Positions 17,466 to 26,861 are shown, numbered from the stretch's first letter. The stretch: 64,000 nt of DNA from Aureibaculum luteum (GCF_003449015.1 NZ_QRGD01000013.1:32189-96188), one strand, 5' to 3'. Notes: a model not told the origin generated them from the letters alone. Program-made: numbers and translations.

Positions 17466-19148
17466 ATGAAAAAAATATTTGTAACCCTACTTTTTATATT
17501 ACCTATTTTAGCTTACACTCAAAAGAAACCTCATAGTTATAAGATTACTTACGACAACATTTCAAATGGAAAAAAGAGTGATAGAACCACCAGTATAGAT
17601 TATCAAAATCAAATCGTTTTTTTATCTAATGCTGATGACAAAATTCAACAATTTATTAATTTTAATACCAGTGAAGTTGTAAGTACGATAACTTATAATG
17701 ACCAACTCTATAAACAAGTAACTCTTTTTGATAGCCTTCCAAAACCGATTTTTGAAGATAAGCCAGAAACTATTTTAGGTTTTAAATGTAAATATGCCAA
17801 GTATAATTATTTTTCTAATTCCATAGAAGTATGGTTTACGGAAGATGCAAAAGTGAAGGGGTCACCAAGCCCTATGTTTTTACCCAATAAAAATGCGTTG
17901 GTATTAAAAATAACAAGAAATGGGAATCGTACTTCACTAGCGAGTGCTATAGATAAAATTAAAAAAGCTGAACCGCGTCAATATACTGCTGATAATGCAT
18001 TGGAGGTTACTGCCGCCGAATTTGAAGAGATTAAAATCAATTCAAGGTTTACTAAAGTTACTATTTTTGATAATGAAACGGTCAATTTTGATGGTTCTTT
18101 AAAAGCTCCTGATACCAATACTATTGAGCTTAATAAAACCTATCATTTAAGTGTAGGCTCTGTAATTGTAAAAAAGATTAAACTAACCCCTGAATTAAAA
18201 AAGAGTGGAAATGTATTTGCGAAATTACAGTGCCGTTCTAATGGTGATGCCTATGACCGGACAGGTTCGGTCTTTATTGTCCCAGTAGATGAAAATAGTT
18301 CTGTGATGGATGCATATTTAAAAGGGTTAGATCAATTACCAGTTTATACCGATAATACAGGACAGAAATACCAAGGAATTATTAAAGAAGGAAATTATAA
18401 TCCACCCATTGAAATCATGCGATTTTTTACATCGTTTGGAGCGAATCATTTTAATGACAAGCGGGTTATTAACAATTACGATTGGGCAGATGATGTTCGC
18501 TATAAGCAAGAGGTAACATCTTTAATCCCAACAGATGTTGATGAAATTTGGGTAGGTGTTTTTGTTGGTAATTATGATAAAGGAGGACATAAAGTGAGTC
18601 TTGAACTTAATTTTTATCCATCATTCGGTGGCAATGATACTGTGGATGTGAAATATATCGAGCCTTTATTCTCTACGGTTAATACATTAGAAATGTCAGG
18701 TCAGAATTATGGAAGATTATTTAAAACGGATACACTTACTGTTGATTTTGAAATCCCTAAAAATATAGAAGACTTACAGATGCTATATACTTCCACAGGT
18801 CATGGAGGATGGGGTGCTGGAGACGAATTTGTTCCGAAAATGAATAAAATATTTATTGATGGTAAAGAAGTATTTACGATAGTGCCTTGGCGGACAGATT
18901 GTGCTACGTATCGATTTTCGAATCCCGCCTCAGGTAATTTTGGAAATGGATTGTCTTCTAGCGATTTGAGTCGTTCTAATTGGTGCCCTGGTACACTAAC
19001 ACCTCCTTATTTAATTCCGCTAAAAGATTTAGAACCAGGAAAACATATTATTCAAGTTGTAATTGATCAGGGTAACGATGAAGGTAGTAGTTTTAGCCAT
19101 TGGGGAGTTACTGGAGTTTTGGTTGGTGAAAAGAGAATTGATAACTAA
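17466..19148 (+). CDS. Secreted PNGase F-like protein with N-terminal GLPGLI-like domain
   Basis: A 560-residue secreted protein (signal peptide MKKIFVTLLFILPILAYT). Residues ~20-160 resemble the GLPGLI family (GFKCKYAKYNYFSNSIEVWF). Residues ~225-555 match the two beta-sandwich domains of peptide-N4-(N-acetyl-beta-glucosaminyl)asparagine amidase F: an IMRFFTSFG segment, then GHGGWGAGDEF and RSNWCPGTLTPP, and a C-terminal SHWGVTGVLVGE strand. The Glu of GDEF aligns with the catalytic Glu of PNGase F by eye. Classical PNGase F is about 350 residues; longer forms with an extra N-terminal domain (PNGase F-II) are known. Deglycosylation of N-glycoproteins is the best guess, and substrate is unproven. 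Confidence 0.8.
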   Translation: MKKIFVTLLFILPILAYTQKKPHSYKITYDNISNGKKSDRTTSIDYQNQIVFLSNADDKIQQFINFNTSEVVSTITYNDQLYKQVTLFDSLPKPIFEDKPETILGFKCKYAKYNYFSNSIEVWFTEDAKVKGSPSPMFLPNKNALVLKITRNGNRTSLASAIDKIKKAEPRQYTADNALEVTAAEFEEIKINSRFTKVTIFDNETVNFDGSLKAPDTNTIELNKTYHLSVGSVIVKKIKLTPELKKSGNVFAKLQCRSNGDAYDRTGSVFIVPVDENSSVMDAYLKGLDQLPVYTDNTGQKYQGIIKEGNYNPPIEIMRFFTSFGANHFNDKRVINNYDWADDVRYKQEVTSLIPTDVDEIWVGVFVGNYDKGGHKVSLELNFYPSFGGNDTVDVKYIEPLFSTVNTLEMSGQNYGRLFKTDTLTVDFEIPKNIEDLQMLYTSTGHGGWGAGDEFVPKMNKIFIDGKEVFTIVPWRTDCATYRFSNPASGNFGNGLSSSDLSRSNWCPGTLTPPYLIPLKDLEPGKHIIQVVIDQGNDEGSSFSHWGVTGVLVGEKRIDN

Positions 19149-19209
19149 TTTGTGATATGACAAATGTCGATTTATTGTTTGTCTTATGAACTTTAGGTAA
19201 TTAAGTTTT

Positions 19210-20106
19210 TTAAATAGTAATACTTGGAGAGCAAGTTGCTCTTTTTAATAACATATACTCACCATTGTTCTTAAACTCTCGTATAGAAGTGCCTGCATAC
19301 CTTTTAAATGTTTTGGAAAGGTGACTAACATCTGTAAATCCTAGTTCGTCCGCTATTTGCGTTAATGTAAAATCTGAATTTAATAAACGGATTTCAACCA
19401 ATTTAAGTTTGGCTTTTAGTATATATTCTCGCAAAGGCATGTGGACTTGTTTCTTGAAAAATTCACTGACATAAGTTGGAGACATCATAAAGACATCTGC
19501 TAAGTTTTCGACTTTTAACAACGCTGTTTTATCGATGTTTTCGTTAATATAGGTTAGCATTTTTGTTATTCTATCGTCTGAGTTGTTGTTTGGCATTTCA
19601 AAATAACTGCTCTTCTTTATGTTTCTAATCAATAATTCTAAGATGCTTGTCATTAAGCTAGTTATTAGGTTTATAGATTCGTTACCATAACTTCGAGATT
19701 CTTCTAAAATCATAGAAATTAAGTTTTTCAAATGATTTCGGTCTACATCATTTTTAATAATGTCACCAGGCAATTGATTATAGTTAGATAAGATATAAGA
19801 GGCTTCTTTAAACCATTCGTTTCTATCAATAGTAATTCTGTTTATATTTTTAAAAAATGAATCCGTAAACTTTAGAAATACAAATTTTGTAGGTTTTTCG
19901 ATGTTGAACGAATGACATTTTAATGGAGGCAATAAAAAGATACTGCCTTTGTTGTAACGGACATCATTATAGTTAATGCATTGCGATCCTTCACCATTTT
20001 TTATTAAAACCAATTCGAAAAAATTGTTTTTAACAGGCCGTTGTTTCCATTCTGTCAGTTCGATTTCTTGTATTTCAAAAGGTTTATATGCTTCAATTAC
20101 TTGCAT
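19210..20106 (-). CDS. AraC family transcriptional regulator
   Basis: A 298-residue regulator with an N-terminal cupin-like ligand domain (residues ~15-110, including NKGSIFLLPPLKCHSFNI) and a C-terminal double helix-turn-helix (about 190-290). The first HTH is LLKVENLADVFMMSPTYVSEFF. The second is FTLTQIADELGFTDVSHLSKTF, followed by the AraC signature YAGTSIREFK. It is divergent from the monooxygenase gene at 20279, so local control of that gene is likely. Direct repeats in the shared upstream region could be its sites. Confidence 0.93.
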   Translation of the reverse strand: MQVIEAYKPFEIQEIELTEWKQRPVKNNFFELVLIKNGEGSQCINYNDVRYNKGSIFLLPPLKCHSFNIEKPTKFVFLKFTDSFFKNINRITIDRNEWFKEASYILSNYNQLPGDIIKNDVDRNHLKNLISMILEESRSYGNESINLITSLMTSILELLIRNIKKSSYFEMPNNNSDDRITKMLTYINENIDKTALLKVENLADVFMMSPTYVSEFFKKQVHMPLREYILKAKLKLVEIRLLNSDFTLTQIADELGFTDVSHLSKTFKRYAGTSIREFKNNGEYMLLKRATCSPSITI

Positions 20107-20191
20107 TTTGATGTGTATTAGTAATAATTTGATGCGAAATTAGATAAAAAAGAAATATGAAAGCAAAAAATTGTGATTGAAACCTTTAAAT

Positions 20192-20247
20192 GTACATTAT
20201 TATCCATTTTTAGTACATTAAAAGATTGGGGAGTCCGTATAGTTTTG
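20192..20247 (+). promoter_or_regulatory. Tandem GTACATTA sites and -7 box before the monooxygenase gene
   Basis: GTACATTA occurs at 20192-20199 and again at 20213-20220, a 21-base period that puts both on the same helix face, as for AraC-type activator sites. TAGTTTTG at 20240-20247 is a good -7 box about 30 bases before the gene start. The link to the divergent AraC regulator is inferred. Confidence 0.5.
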
Positions 20248-20278
20248 CATTATAATTAAACCAATTCAAAACAATAGT

Positions 20279-20578
20279 ATGGAAAAATCATATTTAACAA
20301 TAGTGGCTAGGATTTTAGTAAAAGAAGAACACAGAGAATTTGTGAAAGCTGAATTACTAAAATTATTAGAGGTAACTAGAGTAGAGGAAGGTAATATTAG
20401 TTATGATCTTCAACAAGATAATGGGAATCCAAACTTCTTTTTATTCCATGAAAAATGGATTAATCGTGAGTTATGGCAAAAACATATGGGTAATAAGCAT
20501 TTAGCTCATTATTTAAAAGTTACAGAGGGTAAGGTAAACGAGTTCATTTTAAATGAAATGACCGAAATAATAAACTAG
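20279..20578 (+). CDS. Antibiotic biosynthesis monooxygenase (ABM) domain protein
   Basis: A 99-residue dimeric alpha-beta barrel protein of the ABM/YgiN type (putative quinol monooxygenase). The family pattern is seen as TIVARILVKEEHREFVKAEL (a conserved His/Glu-rich helix), EEGNISYDLQQDNGNPNFF, FHEKWINRELWQKHM and a C-terminal HLAHYLK helix. Such proteins act on quinols or polyketide-like aromatics without cofactor. Substrate is unknown. It is divergent from an AraC regulator and ends in a hairpin terminator. Confidence 0.88.
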   Translation: MEKSYLTIVARILVKEEHREFVKAELLKLLEVTRVEEGNISYDLQQDNGNPNFFLFHEKWINRELWQKHMGNKHLAHYLKVTEGKVNEFILNEMTEIIN

Positions 20579-20605
20579 GTTTAAAAAGCATAAATAGTGA
20601 AATCG

Positions 20606-20641
20606 TTAGGGATTAAGATTTAAATTCTAATCCCTATTTTT
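20606..20641 (+). terminator. Terminator after the ABM gene
   Basis: TAGGGATTA and TAATCCCTA form a 9-bp stem with a 12-base loop, followed by TTTTTG. Confidence 0.7.
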
Positions 20642-20658
20642 GTTTAAAATTAAACTTG

Positions 20659-22148
20659 ATGCTAAAATACATTCAGAAACATTCTATATTATCCATTTCT
20701 GTTGGTATTATTTTTAGCTGTACTTTATTGGTGTTTTTTGCTACGGAAGCTAGTTATAATGCTATAGAAATTGCCTCATTATGGGTACGAAATTATTTTG
20801 GATATTTTTATCTTTATTTGGGTTTAGGTTTAGTTTTGTCTCTATTAGTTATCGCATTTTCTCGTTATGGAAATATTAGACTAGGTAAGCCAACTTCTAA
20901 ACCAGAACATTCACTTTGGGCTTGGACTGCTATGTTATATAGTGCAGGAATGGGATCTGGTATTTTGTTACGTGCAGTACAAGAGCCTGTTTTTATGCAA
21001 CAAAATCCACCTTATACTTCTAATTTACCAGCAGATACTTTACACTAGAATTTACCTTTTATCAATGGGGGCTAACGGCTTGGGCTTTTTATGGACTATT
21101 TGCAATGATCATTGGCTATGGTTTATACATTAGAAAAAAGAAAGTGAGTATTAGTGCCACCATTGAAGATCATATAAAAAGCAAAATTGTAAGAAAAGGA
21201 GTTGATGTCATCACCATTATAACGACTGTTTTTGGATTAATTGCTGCAATAGGTTTAGGAACCACCCAAATTAATGGTGGTATTAATCATATTACAGATG
21301 CGAATTTTGGATTAATGACAACTATTTTACTGTGCGTGCTTATTTGTACTGTTGCTTGTTATTCTGCATGGCAAGGTGTAAACAAGGGGATTAAAATATT
21401 TTCTAAATTAAATATTATAATCACTCTTGCTATTTTAATTTTTGTCTTTGTTACTAGTGATATGAGTGCTATTCTTGCCTCATTTGCTACGGCCACCTTT
21501 TATTATATTATAGATTTTATACCGATGAGCTTGGCTATAGGATCTTATAACCCAGGAACGGAATTTTTAACAGACTGGACTTTCTATTATTGGGCATTTT
21601 GGTTGTCTTGGGCACCTTTTACAGGTATATTTATTGCTCGTATTTCTAAAGGTCGTACCATACGTCAGTTGCTATTAGGTGTTTTAATTATTCCTTCTCT
21701 GGGTACATTTTTTTGGTTTTCTGTTTTTGGCACATCCGCATTTAATTTGATTGATGAATGGGGTGTCTATAACAGCCAATTTAGTAATGTATTCTCTTCT
21801 ATTTTTGTTTTTTTTGAACACTATCCTTTTGCTACATTTTTAAATATAACGTCAGCGTTTTTATTAATTAGTTTTTTAATAACGTCTGTAGATTCTGCTG
21901 TATTCGTGTTAAGTATGTTTACAGATAATGGTTCTAAAAACCCAAGTAAAACCCATCGGGTAGTTTGGTCTATTTTTATTCTCTTAGCCACAATTGCTTT
22001 GGTGTTATTGGGTAATTTTAAAACAGATATTAATGTTTTGGAGGCTGTACAACGTCTGTTAATTATAACCTCATTACCCTTTGCTTTTTTTATTATAATA
22101 ATGCTCAGTTATTTTATAATAGGCTTGAGAAAAACAACAAAGGATTAA
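20659..22148 (+). pseudogene. BCCT family transporter, interrupted by a -1 frameshift
   Basis: Two ORFs together make one betaine/choline/carnitine-type transporter. The first (20659-21048) encodes the opening membrane helices and AWTAMLYSAGMGSGILL. In the other frame the protein continues through EFTFYQWGLTAWAFYGLFAM and the BCCT signature region WAFWLSWAPFTGIFIARISKG. The break is in the T-run at about 21040: one extra T would give ADTFTLEFTFYQWG in frame. The rebuilt length (~497 residues) is normal for BCCT proteins. The first ORF track start is TTG at 20656, but ATG at 20659 fits better. It may be a true pseudogene, a sequencing error, or phase variation in a homopolymer. Confidence 0.85.
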
Positions 22149-22197
22149 GAATATTTTAGTTCTTTTAAAATAATTAACGAATTTAGATTCTTCCAAA

Positions 22198-22827
22198 ATG
22201 AATTTATTTAGTCAAATGGACTTATTTTCTTCAGATGAAATTCTTAAAACGGAGTTTGATTTACCTGGTGCTGATGTAACTTTATTTGAAAATTTCTTTA
22301 CTACTGACGAAAGCAATAGGCTTTATGATAGTTTGTTAAATAATACAGTTTGGGAGCAAGATCAGATGATTATTTACGGCAAACAAGTCAATTTACCACG
22401 GTTAACGGCTTGGTATGGCGATACAAAAACAGATGTGTCTTATACAGATAAGAGAAGTAAAATGCATGCTTGGAATGCTGATTTATTATTTATTAAAAAC
22501 CGAATAGAGCAGGAGGTAGATATAAAATTTACACGCTGTTTACTCAATTATTACAGAGATGGAAAAGACAGTGTAGATTGGCACCAAGATTATGAAGGTG
22601 AACAACGTAAAAACACAGTTATTGCTTCAGTGACTTATGGTGAAACAAGACCTTTTCAGTTAAAACATGCTACACGTAAGGATTTGAAACGTATTGATAT
22701 TCCACTAGCTCACGGAAGTTTATTGTTGATGCAAGGTGCTACACAAGACAATTGGAAGCACAAAATACCAAAAACAGCAAAGAAAATTAAACCAAGAATC
22801 AATTTGACTTTTAGATGGATAACGTAA
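22198..22827 (+). CDS. AlkB-like alpha-ketoglutarate-dependent dioxygenase
   Basis: A 209-residue Fe(II)/2-oxoglutarate dioxygenase of the AlkB/ALKBH2-3 type, which removes N-alkyl lesions such as 1-methyladenine from DNA or RNA. The iron triad is visible: HQD in VDWHQDYEGE (near 128) and the distal His in NWKHKIPK. The 2-oxoglutarate-binding arginines are in KPRINLTFRW. The substrate lid LTAWYGD is also present. Length is normal. It follows the broken transporter by 49 bases but is functionally unrelated to it. Confidence 0.93.
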   Translation: MNLFSQMDLFSSDEILKTEFDLPGADVTLFENFFTTDESNRLYDSLLNNTVWEQDQMIIYGKQVNLPRLTAWYGDTKTDVSYTDKRSKMHAWNADLLFIKNRIEQEVDIKFTRCLLNYYRDGKDSVDWHQDYEGEQRKNTVIASVTYGETRPFQLKHATRKDLKRIDIPLAHGSLLLMQGATQDNWKHKIPKTAKKIKPRINLTFRWIT

Positions 22828-22847
22828 TAATGGAGTTTGTATTATTC

Positions 22848-22869
22848 AAGGATTATGTTATCCTTTTTG
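22848..22869 (+). terminator. Terminator after the alkB-like gene
   Basis: AAGGAT and ATCCTT pair around TATGTT, followed by TTTTTGG. Confidence 0.55.
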
Positions 22870-22997
22870 GTATAAAATATTGTTTTTATTGACGTGAATA
22901 CACTTATGTCATATTAATTTACGGTTTAAATGATTAAAAACCTTTATTTATACCAATATCACCTTTTTTTATACACTTTTAATAATGTATGTGGTTT

Positions 22998-23005
22998 TAC
23001 ATTTG
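22998..23005 (+). promoter_or_regulatory. -7 box that fixes the nitroreductase start
   Basis: TACATTTG is a consensus TAnnTTTG box. It lies inside the longest possible ORF (from 22985), so the true start must be the later ATG at 23042. Confidence 0.6.
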
Positions 23006-23041
23006 TACAAAATTAAGAACCAATTTATTAAAACATATAAA

Positions 23042-23716
23042 ATGAAGATACCAAACATTGCAAAAGTAGAGATATTAAATGCATTTAATTTTAGACATGC
23101 TACTAAAGAGTTTGATGTTACCAAAAAGGTTTCAGATGAAGACATGAATTTCATCTTAAAAACAGCAAATTTATCGCCAAGTTCATTTGGTTTCGAACCT
23201 TGGCATTTTATAGTAGTTCAAGACAAGGAGTTACGTGAATTATTAAAACCTGTAGCTTGGGGAGCACCTTTAAAATTAGATACGGCAAGTCATTTTGTAT
23301 TGGGTTTAAGTATGAAAGCACCGATGGTAAAACATGATGCAGATTATATTATGCACATGATGAAGGATGTTAAACAATTACCAGCCGATGTAATTGAAAT
23401 GTATTCTAAATTCTATAGGGAATTTCAAGAAAATGATTTCGATTTAGATACAGACAAAAAATTATTCGATTGGTCTGCCAAACAAACCTACATCGCTTTA
23501 GGTAATATGTTAACAGCTTCAGCTTTAATAGGTATTGATTCTTGTCCGATTGAAGGATTTCATCAAGAAAAAGCCGAAGCCTTATTAAAAGAAAAATTTG
23601 ATATAGATACAGATAAATATGGTTTATCATTTATGGCTGCTTTTGGTTATAGAAAAACAGATCCAGAATTTGGAAAATCAAGAAGAAACTTTGAAGATAT
23701 AGTTACGTTTAAGTAA
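23042..23716 (+). CDS. NAD(P)H-dependent nitroreductase family oxidoreductase
   Basis: A 224-residue FMN enzyme of the NfsB-like nitroreductase family that reduces nitroaromatics or quinones. FMN-binding RHATKEFD near the N-terminus, LSPSSFGFEPWHFIVV, and a C-terminal GIDSCPIEGFHQEKAEALL are typical, with YGLSFMAAFGYR near the end. The start at 23042 is chosen because an upstream promoter box overlaps the longer ORF and the first 19 residues have no family match. It is followed after 28 bases by a quinone-oxidoreductase-like gene, and both may answer electrophile stress. Confidence 0.92.
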   Translation: MKIPNIAKVEILNAFNFRHATKEFDVTKKVSDEDMNFILKTANLSPSSFGFEPWHFIVVQDKELRELLKPVAWGAPLKLDTASHFVLGLSMKAPMVKHDADYIMHMMKDVKQLPADVIEMYSKFYREFQENDFDLDTDKKLFDWSAKQTYIALGNMLTASALIGIDSCPIEGFHQEKAEALLKEKFDIDTDKYGLSFMAAFGYRKTDPEFGKSRRNFEDIVTFK

Positions 23717-23744
23717 ACACTTCCATCTAAAAAATACAATAAAA

Positions 23745-24752
23745 ATGAAAGCAATAGGGTATAAAGAGAATCTTCCAATTGAAGATGAAAACTCATTACA
23801 AGACATAGAATTAAACACACCAAAAGCTACTGGAAAAGACATTTTAGTAGAAATAAAAGCTATTTCTGTAAATCCAGCAGATTATAAAGTGCGTGCAGGA
23901 ATGCCAGTAGAAGGTGACGAATGGAAAGTTATCGGATGGGATGCAACTGGTATTGTAAAAGAAGTAGGCGAAGAGGTTACACTTTTTAAGGTTGGCGATG
24001 AAGTTTGGTATGCTGGTGATTTTACACGCCAAGGAAGTTATGCTCAATACCAAATTGTAGACGAACGTATTGTTGGCAAGAAACCAACAAGTTTATCTTT
24101 TCCAGAAGCTGCTGCTTTACCATTAACATCACTTACAGCTTACGAAATGTTGTTTGATAGATTACAAGTTTCAAAAGACGATGCAAGTAAATCTATTTTA
24201 GTAATTGGTGCGGCCGGAGGCGTAGGGTCTATTTTAGTACAACTGGCCAAAAAGCTAACGAAATTGAATATAATAGGTACGGCTTCTCGAGAAGAAACGA
24301 CCAATTGGTTAAAAGAATTTGGTGCAGATACCGTTATAAATCACAGAAATAAATTAAGTGAGGAATTTGAGAAGTACAATCTTCCTGCTCCTGAATATGT
24401 AGTAAGTTTAAACGCTACAGAGCATCATGTGGATGAGATTGTAAAGTTGATAAAACCTCAAGGTAAATTCGGTTTTATTGATGATCCAAAAGTGTTAAAT
24501 GTGATGCCTTTTAAAGGAAAAGCAGTTTCAACACATATAGAATTGATGTTTACACGATCTATGTTTCAAACGGAAGATATGATTGAACAACACAACATTT
24601 TGAACAAAGTTTCAGAATTAATTGACAAAGGAACTATAAAAACCACTTTAGGTGAGAATTTCGGAATTATTAATGCTGAAAATCTTCGTAGAGCTCATGC
24701 ATTCTTAGAAACAGGTAAAGCAAAAGGTAAAATAGTTTTAGAAGGTTTTTAA
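23745..24752 (+). CDS. Zinc-type alcohol dehydrogenase-like / quinone oxidoreductase
   Basis: A 335-residue medium-chain dehydrogenase of the zinc-binding alcohol dehydrogenase-like group (ZADH/AdhB-like; zeta-crystallin relatives). Residues ~30-130 form the GroES-like domain (VSVNPADYKVRAG without the catalytic Zn cysteines). The Rossmann fold has VIGAAGGVGSILVQLAKKL near 150 and binds NADPH. Loss of metal ligands points to quinone or enone reduction rather than alcohol oxidation. It is probably in one unit with the nitroreductase upstream. Confidence 0.9.
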   Translation: MKAIGYKENLPIEDENSLQDIELNTPKATGKDILVEIKAISVNPADYKVRAGMPVEGDEWKVIGWDATGIVKEVGEEVTLFKVGDEVWYAGDFTRQGSYAQYQIVDERIVGKKPTSLSFPEAAALPLTSLTAYEMLFDRLQVSKDDASKSILVIGAAGGVGSILVQLAKKLTKLNIIGTASREETTNWLKEFGADTVINHRNKLSEEFEKYNLPAPEYVVSLNATEHHVDEIVKLIKPQGKFGFIDDPKVLNVMPFKGKAVSTHIELMFTRSMFQTEDMIEQHNILNKVSELIDKGTIKTTLGENFGIINAENLRRAHAFLETGKAKGKIVLEGF

Positions 24753-24784
24753 TTTTATTAGGAAGTAATACATAAAAAATCAAT

Positions 24785-24840
24785 TGTCACTTCGAGTGTT
24801 TTTATTGAAATGCAATGAAAATAAAAATGTATCGAGAAGC
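24785..24840. repeat. Intergenic repeat upstream of the cupin gene
   Basis: TGTCACTTCGAGTG ends at 24798 and TATCGAGAAGC lies at 24830-24840, with CACGAACTGACTC further on (near 24888). The same ordered motifs recur before the next gene (25409). This is a short dispersed repeat family often seen in flavobacterial spacers; it may be REP-like. Confidence 0.6.
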
Positions 24841-24910
24841 TTATTAGCTCTAATATTTCTAAATAAAAAATTCTGAAAAAGAAGTTCACACGAACTGACT
24901 CAAATAAATA

Positions 24911-25393
24911 ATGCAAAAAATGAATTTCAAATCAATTATAGCGGCATTAGCGGTCACTACACTATTTGTAGGTAATACGGTAAATGCACAAGTAACAACC
25001 AAAGATTCTGTAGCAATTTCAAAAGTGCAACATTTCAATTTTGATAAAATGGAATCAGAAACTATTGGTGAGGGGATAAAGCGTAAGTGGTTTCATGGTG
25101 AAAAAGGTCAAATGACCATTTTTAATTTAGAAAAAGGAGCACATATTCCTTGGCACCAGCATCCTAATGAGCAGATTACATATATTATGTCTGGTAAAGT
25201 AAAAATCAAGACCATTATAGACGGAAAAGAACAATTTGTAGAAGTTGGAGCAGGAGAAGTGATTGTGTTTCCAGAAAATGTACCTCACGAGTTTTGGGCT
25301 CTAGAAGAAACGGTTGATTTAGATGTTCACGTTCCTGTGCGTGAAGATTGGTTAAGCAAAGAATTACCAGCGTATTTAAAAAAGAGTAAATAA
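24911..25393 (+). CDS. Periplasmic or secreted cupin domain protein
   Basis: A 160-residue single-domain cupin with a signal peptide (IIAALAVTTLFVGNTVNAQ). Cupin motif 1 reads WHQHPNEQITYIMSGKVK with two His and a Glu, and motif 2 VIVFPENVPHEFWA with the third His. Metal binding is therefore expected. An alternative start is the ATG at 24920. It is flanked on both sides by the same intergenic repeat. Function is not known: sugar-isomerase-like or dioxygenase roles exist in this fold. Confidence 0.85.
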   Translation: MQKMNFKSIIAALAVTTLFVGNTVNAQVTTKDSVAISKVQHFNFDKMESETIGEGIKRKWFHGEKGQMTIFNLEKGAHIPWHQHPNEQITYIMSGKVKIKTIIDGKEQFVEVGAGEVIVFPENVPHEFWALEETVDLDVHVPVREDWLSKELPAYLKKSK

Positions 25394-25408
25394 AACTTTA
25401 AATAGAAC

Positions 25409-25515
25409 GTCACTTCGAGTGAATTTTGAGGTACGAGAAATTAGTATCGAGAAGTTTGGGTTAAGTAAAAGTTCTTGATACAAAATTTTAAATAACGAAT
25501 GTCACTCGAACTGAC
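25409..25515. repeat. Intergenic repeat upstream of the royal-jelly-like gene
   Basis: GTCACTTCGAGTG (25409-25421), GGTACGAGAAATTAG and TATCGAGAAGT (25445-25455), then TTCTTGATAC and GTCACTCGAACTGAC (25501-25515). The ends are partly inverted to each other, allowing a long hairpin. It is the same family as the copy at 24785. Confidence 0.65.
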
Positions 25516-25533
25516 GACACAATTAAATTCAAA

Positions 25534-26640
25534 ATGAAAATCATTAATATCACATTTATTATCATCACAACAGTTATGTCAATACAAGCACAAAACACAA
25601 TAACTGAAGCAGAGGTTTTTGCCACTACAGATCAAGCTGTTGGTAATATTACGTTTACTAATACTGGAGATTTAGTGTATAGTCATCATCCCTTTTTCTC
25701 ACCAGATAATAGAGTAATGCTTATGAATGCTAAAACAAAAATAAGCCAACCGTTTCCTAATAAAGCTTGGAATACACCAAGAACTACCGACGATAATTAT
25801 TTAAGTAATGTTTTAGGCATTAGAAACGATAAAAACGGAATTGTTTGGATGTTAGATATGGCACAACGTAATAATGTAACACCCAAAATAGTGGGTTGGA
25901 ACACAAAAACCAATCAATTAGAGCGTATTTATTATTTGCCAAAACCTGTAGTACCTGAGCATGCTCAACCAAATGATATGGTTGTAGATACTAAAAACGG
26001 TTATTTTATAATAGCAGATGAAGGTATTGGCAATGGAGGAGATGGAACCAGTGGTGCATTTATTATTGTGGATATGAAAACGGGTAAAGCACGTCGATTA
26101 TTAGAAGGTACGCGTACAACGTTGCCAGAAAATACACCAACGGTAATTAACGGAAAACATTTAGCGGTTAATGGTGTTGATTTATTAGTGGGTAATGACG
26201 GAATTACCGCTGATGCTAATTTCGAATACATTTATTATGGTCCGTTAAACGGAACTAAAATCTACAGAATTAAAACCATTGATTTAGTAAATGAGAACTT
26301 TACAGAAACAGAATTAGATGGTAGAATTGAAATGTATTCAGAGAAACCAAACAATGGAGGAATGAGTATTGATACGGAAGGGAATATTTATCTCACCGCT
26401 TTAGAATCGAATAGCGTAGCTGTTGTTTTAGCAAAAGATAAAAGTGTAAAAACGATGATAAAAGACCCTAATATGGTTTGGCCAGATGGTGTAAGTTATA
26501 ATCATGTAGATGGTTATATGTATGTTTCTGCAGCACAAGTAAATAGAGGAGCCGTATTTAATGAAGGTAAAGATCTCTCTACAAAACCATTTTATATTTT
26601 CAGGTTTAAACCTATAGTAGAAGGCGTTTCTTTTAGATAA
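25534..26640 (+). CDS. Secreted major royal jelly / yellow-type beta-propeller protein
   Basis: A 368-residue exported protein (signal peptide ending near SIQAQN) of the MRJP/yellow family (L-dopachrome tautomerase-related in bacterial annotation). Family motifs include WMLDMAQR, QPNDMVVDTKNGYFIIADEG, VNGVDLLV and a terminal MVWPDGVSYN...GYMYVSA blade. The fold is a six-bladed propeller resembling SMP-30/gluconolactonase, and no enzymatic role is firmly assigned to bacterial members. A decayed copy of its 3' end lies 1.8 kb downstream, beyond the helicase gene. Confidence 0.88.
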   Translation: MKIINITFIIITTVMSIQAQNTITEAEVFATTDQAVGNITFTNTGDLVYSHHPFFSPDNRVMLMNAKTKISQPFPNKAWNTPRTTDDNYLSNVLGIRNDKNGIVWMLDMAQRNNVTPKIVGWNTKTNQLERIYYLPKPVVPEHAQPNDMVVDTKNGYFIIADEGIGNGGDGTSGAFIIVDMKTGKARRLLEGTRTTLPENTPTVINGKHLAVNGVDLLVGNDGITADANFEYIYYGPLNGTKIYRIKTIDLVNENFTETELDGRIEMYSEKPNNGGMSIDTEGNIYLTALESNSVAVVLAKDKSVKTMIKDPNMVWPDGVSYNHVDGYMYVSAAQVNRGAVFNEGKDLSTKPFYIFRFKPIVEGVSFR

Positions 26641-26861
26641 AACCGAGTTAAATACTTAATGACTTTACATCATCGGTTGCAAGTGGCCAACTTTCGGATA
26701 GCCGCCTGTTTTGGGGATTAATTTGGTGAAATTCCTACGATGAATATCTGGCAATGGATATCATTTAAGAAAATAACAGGGAATTGTTTCAGAAAGCCTT
26801 TCAATATATTAGTAATAACTTATTGAAGGTTTTACATTTGCACACTCAAGAAAAAGATATT

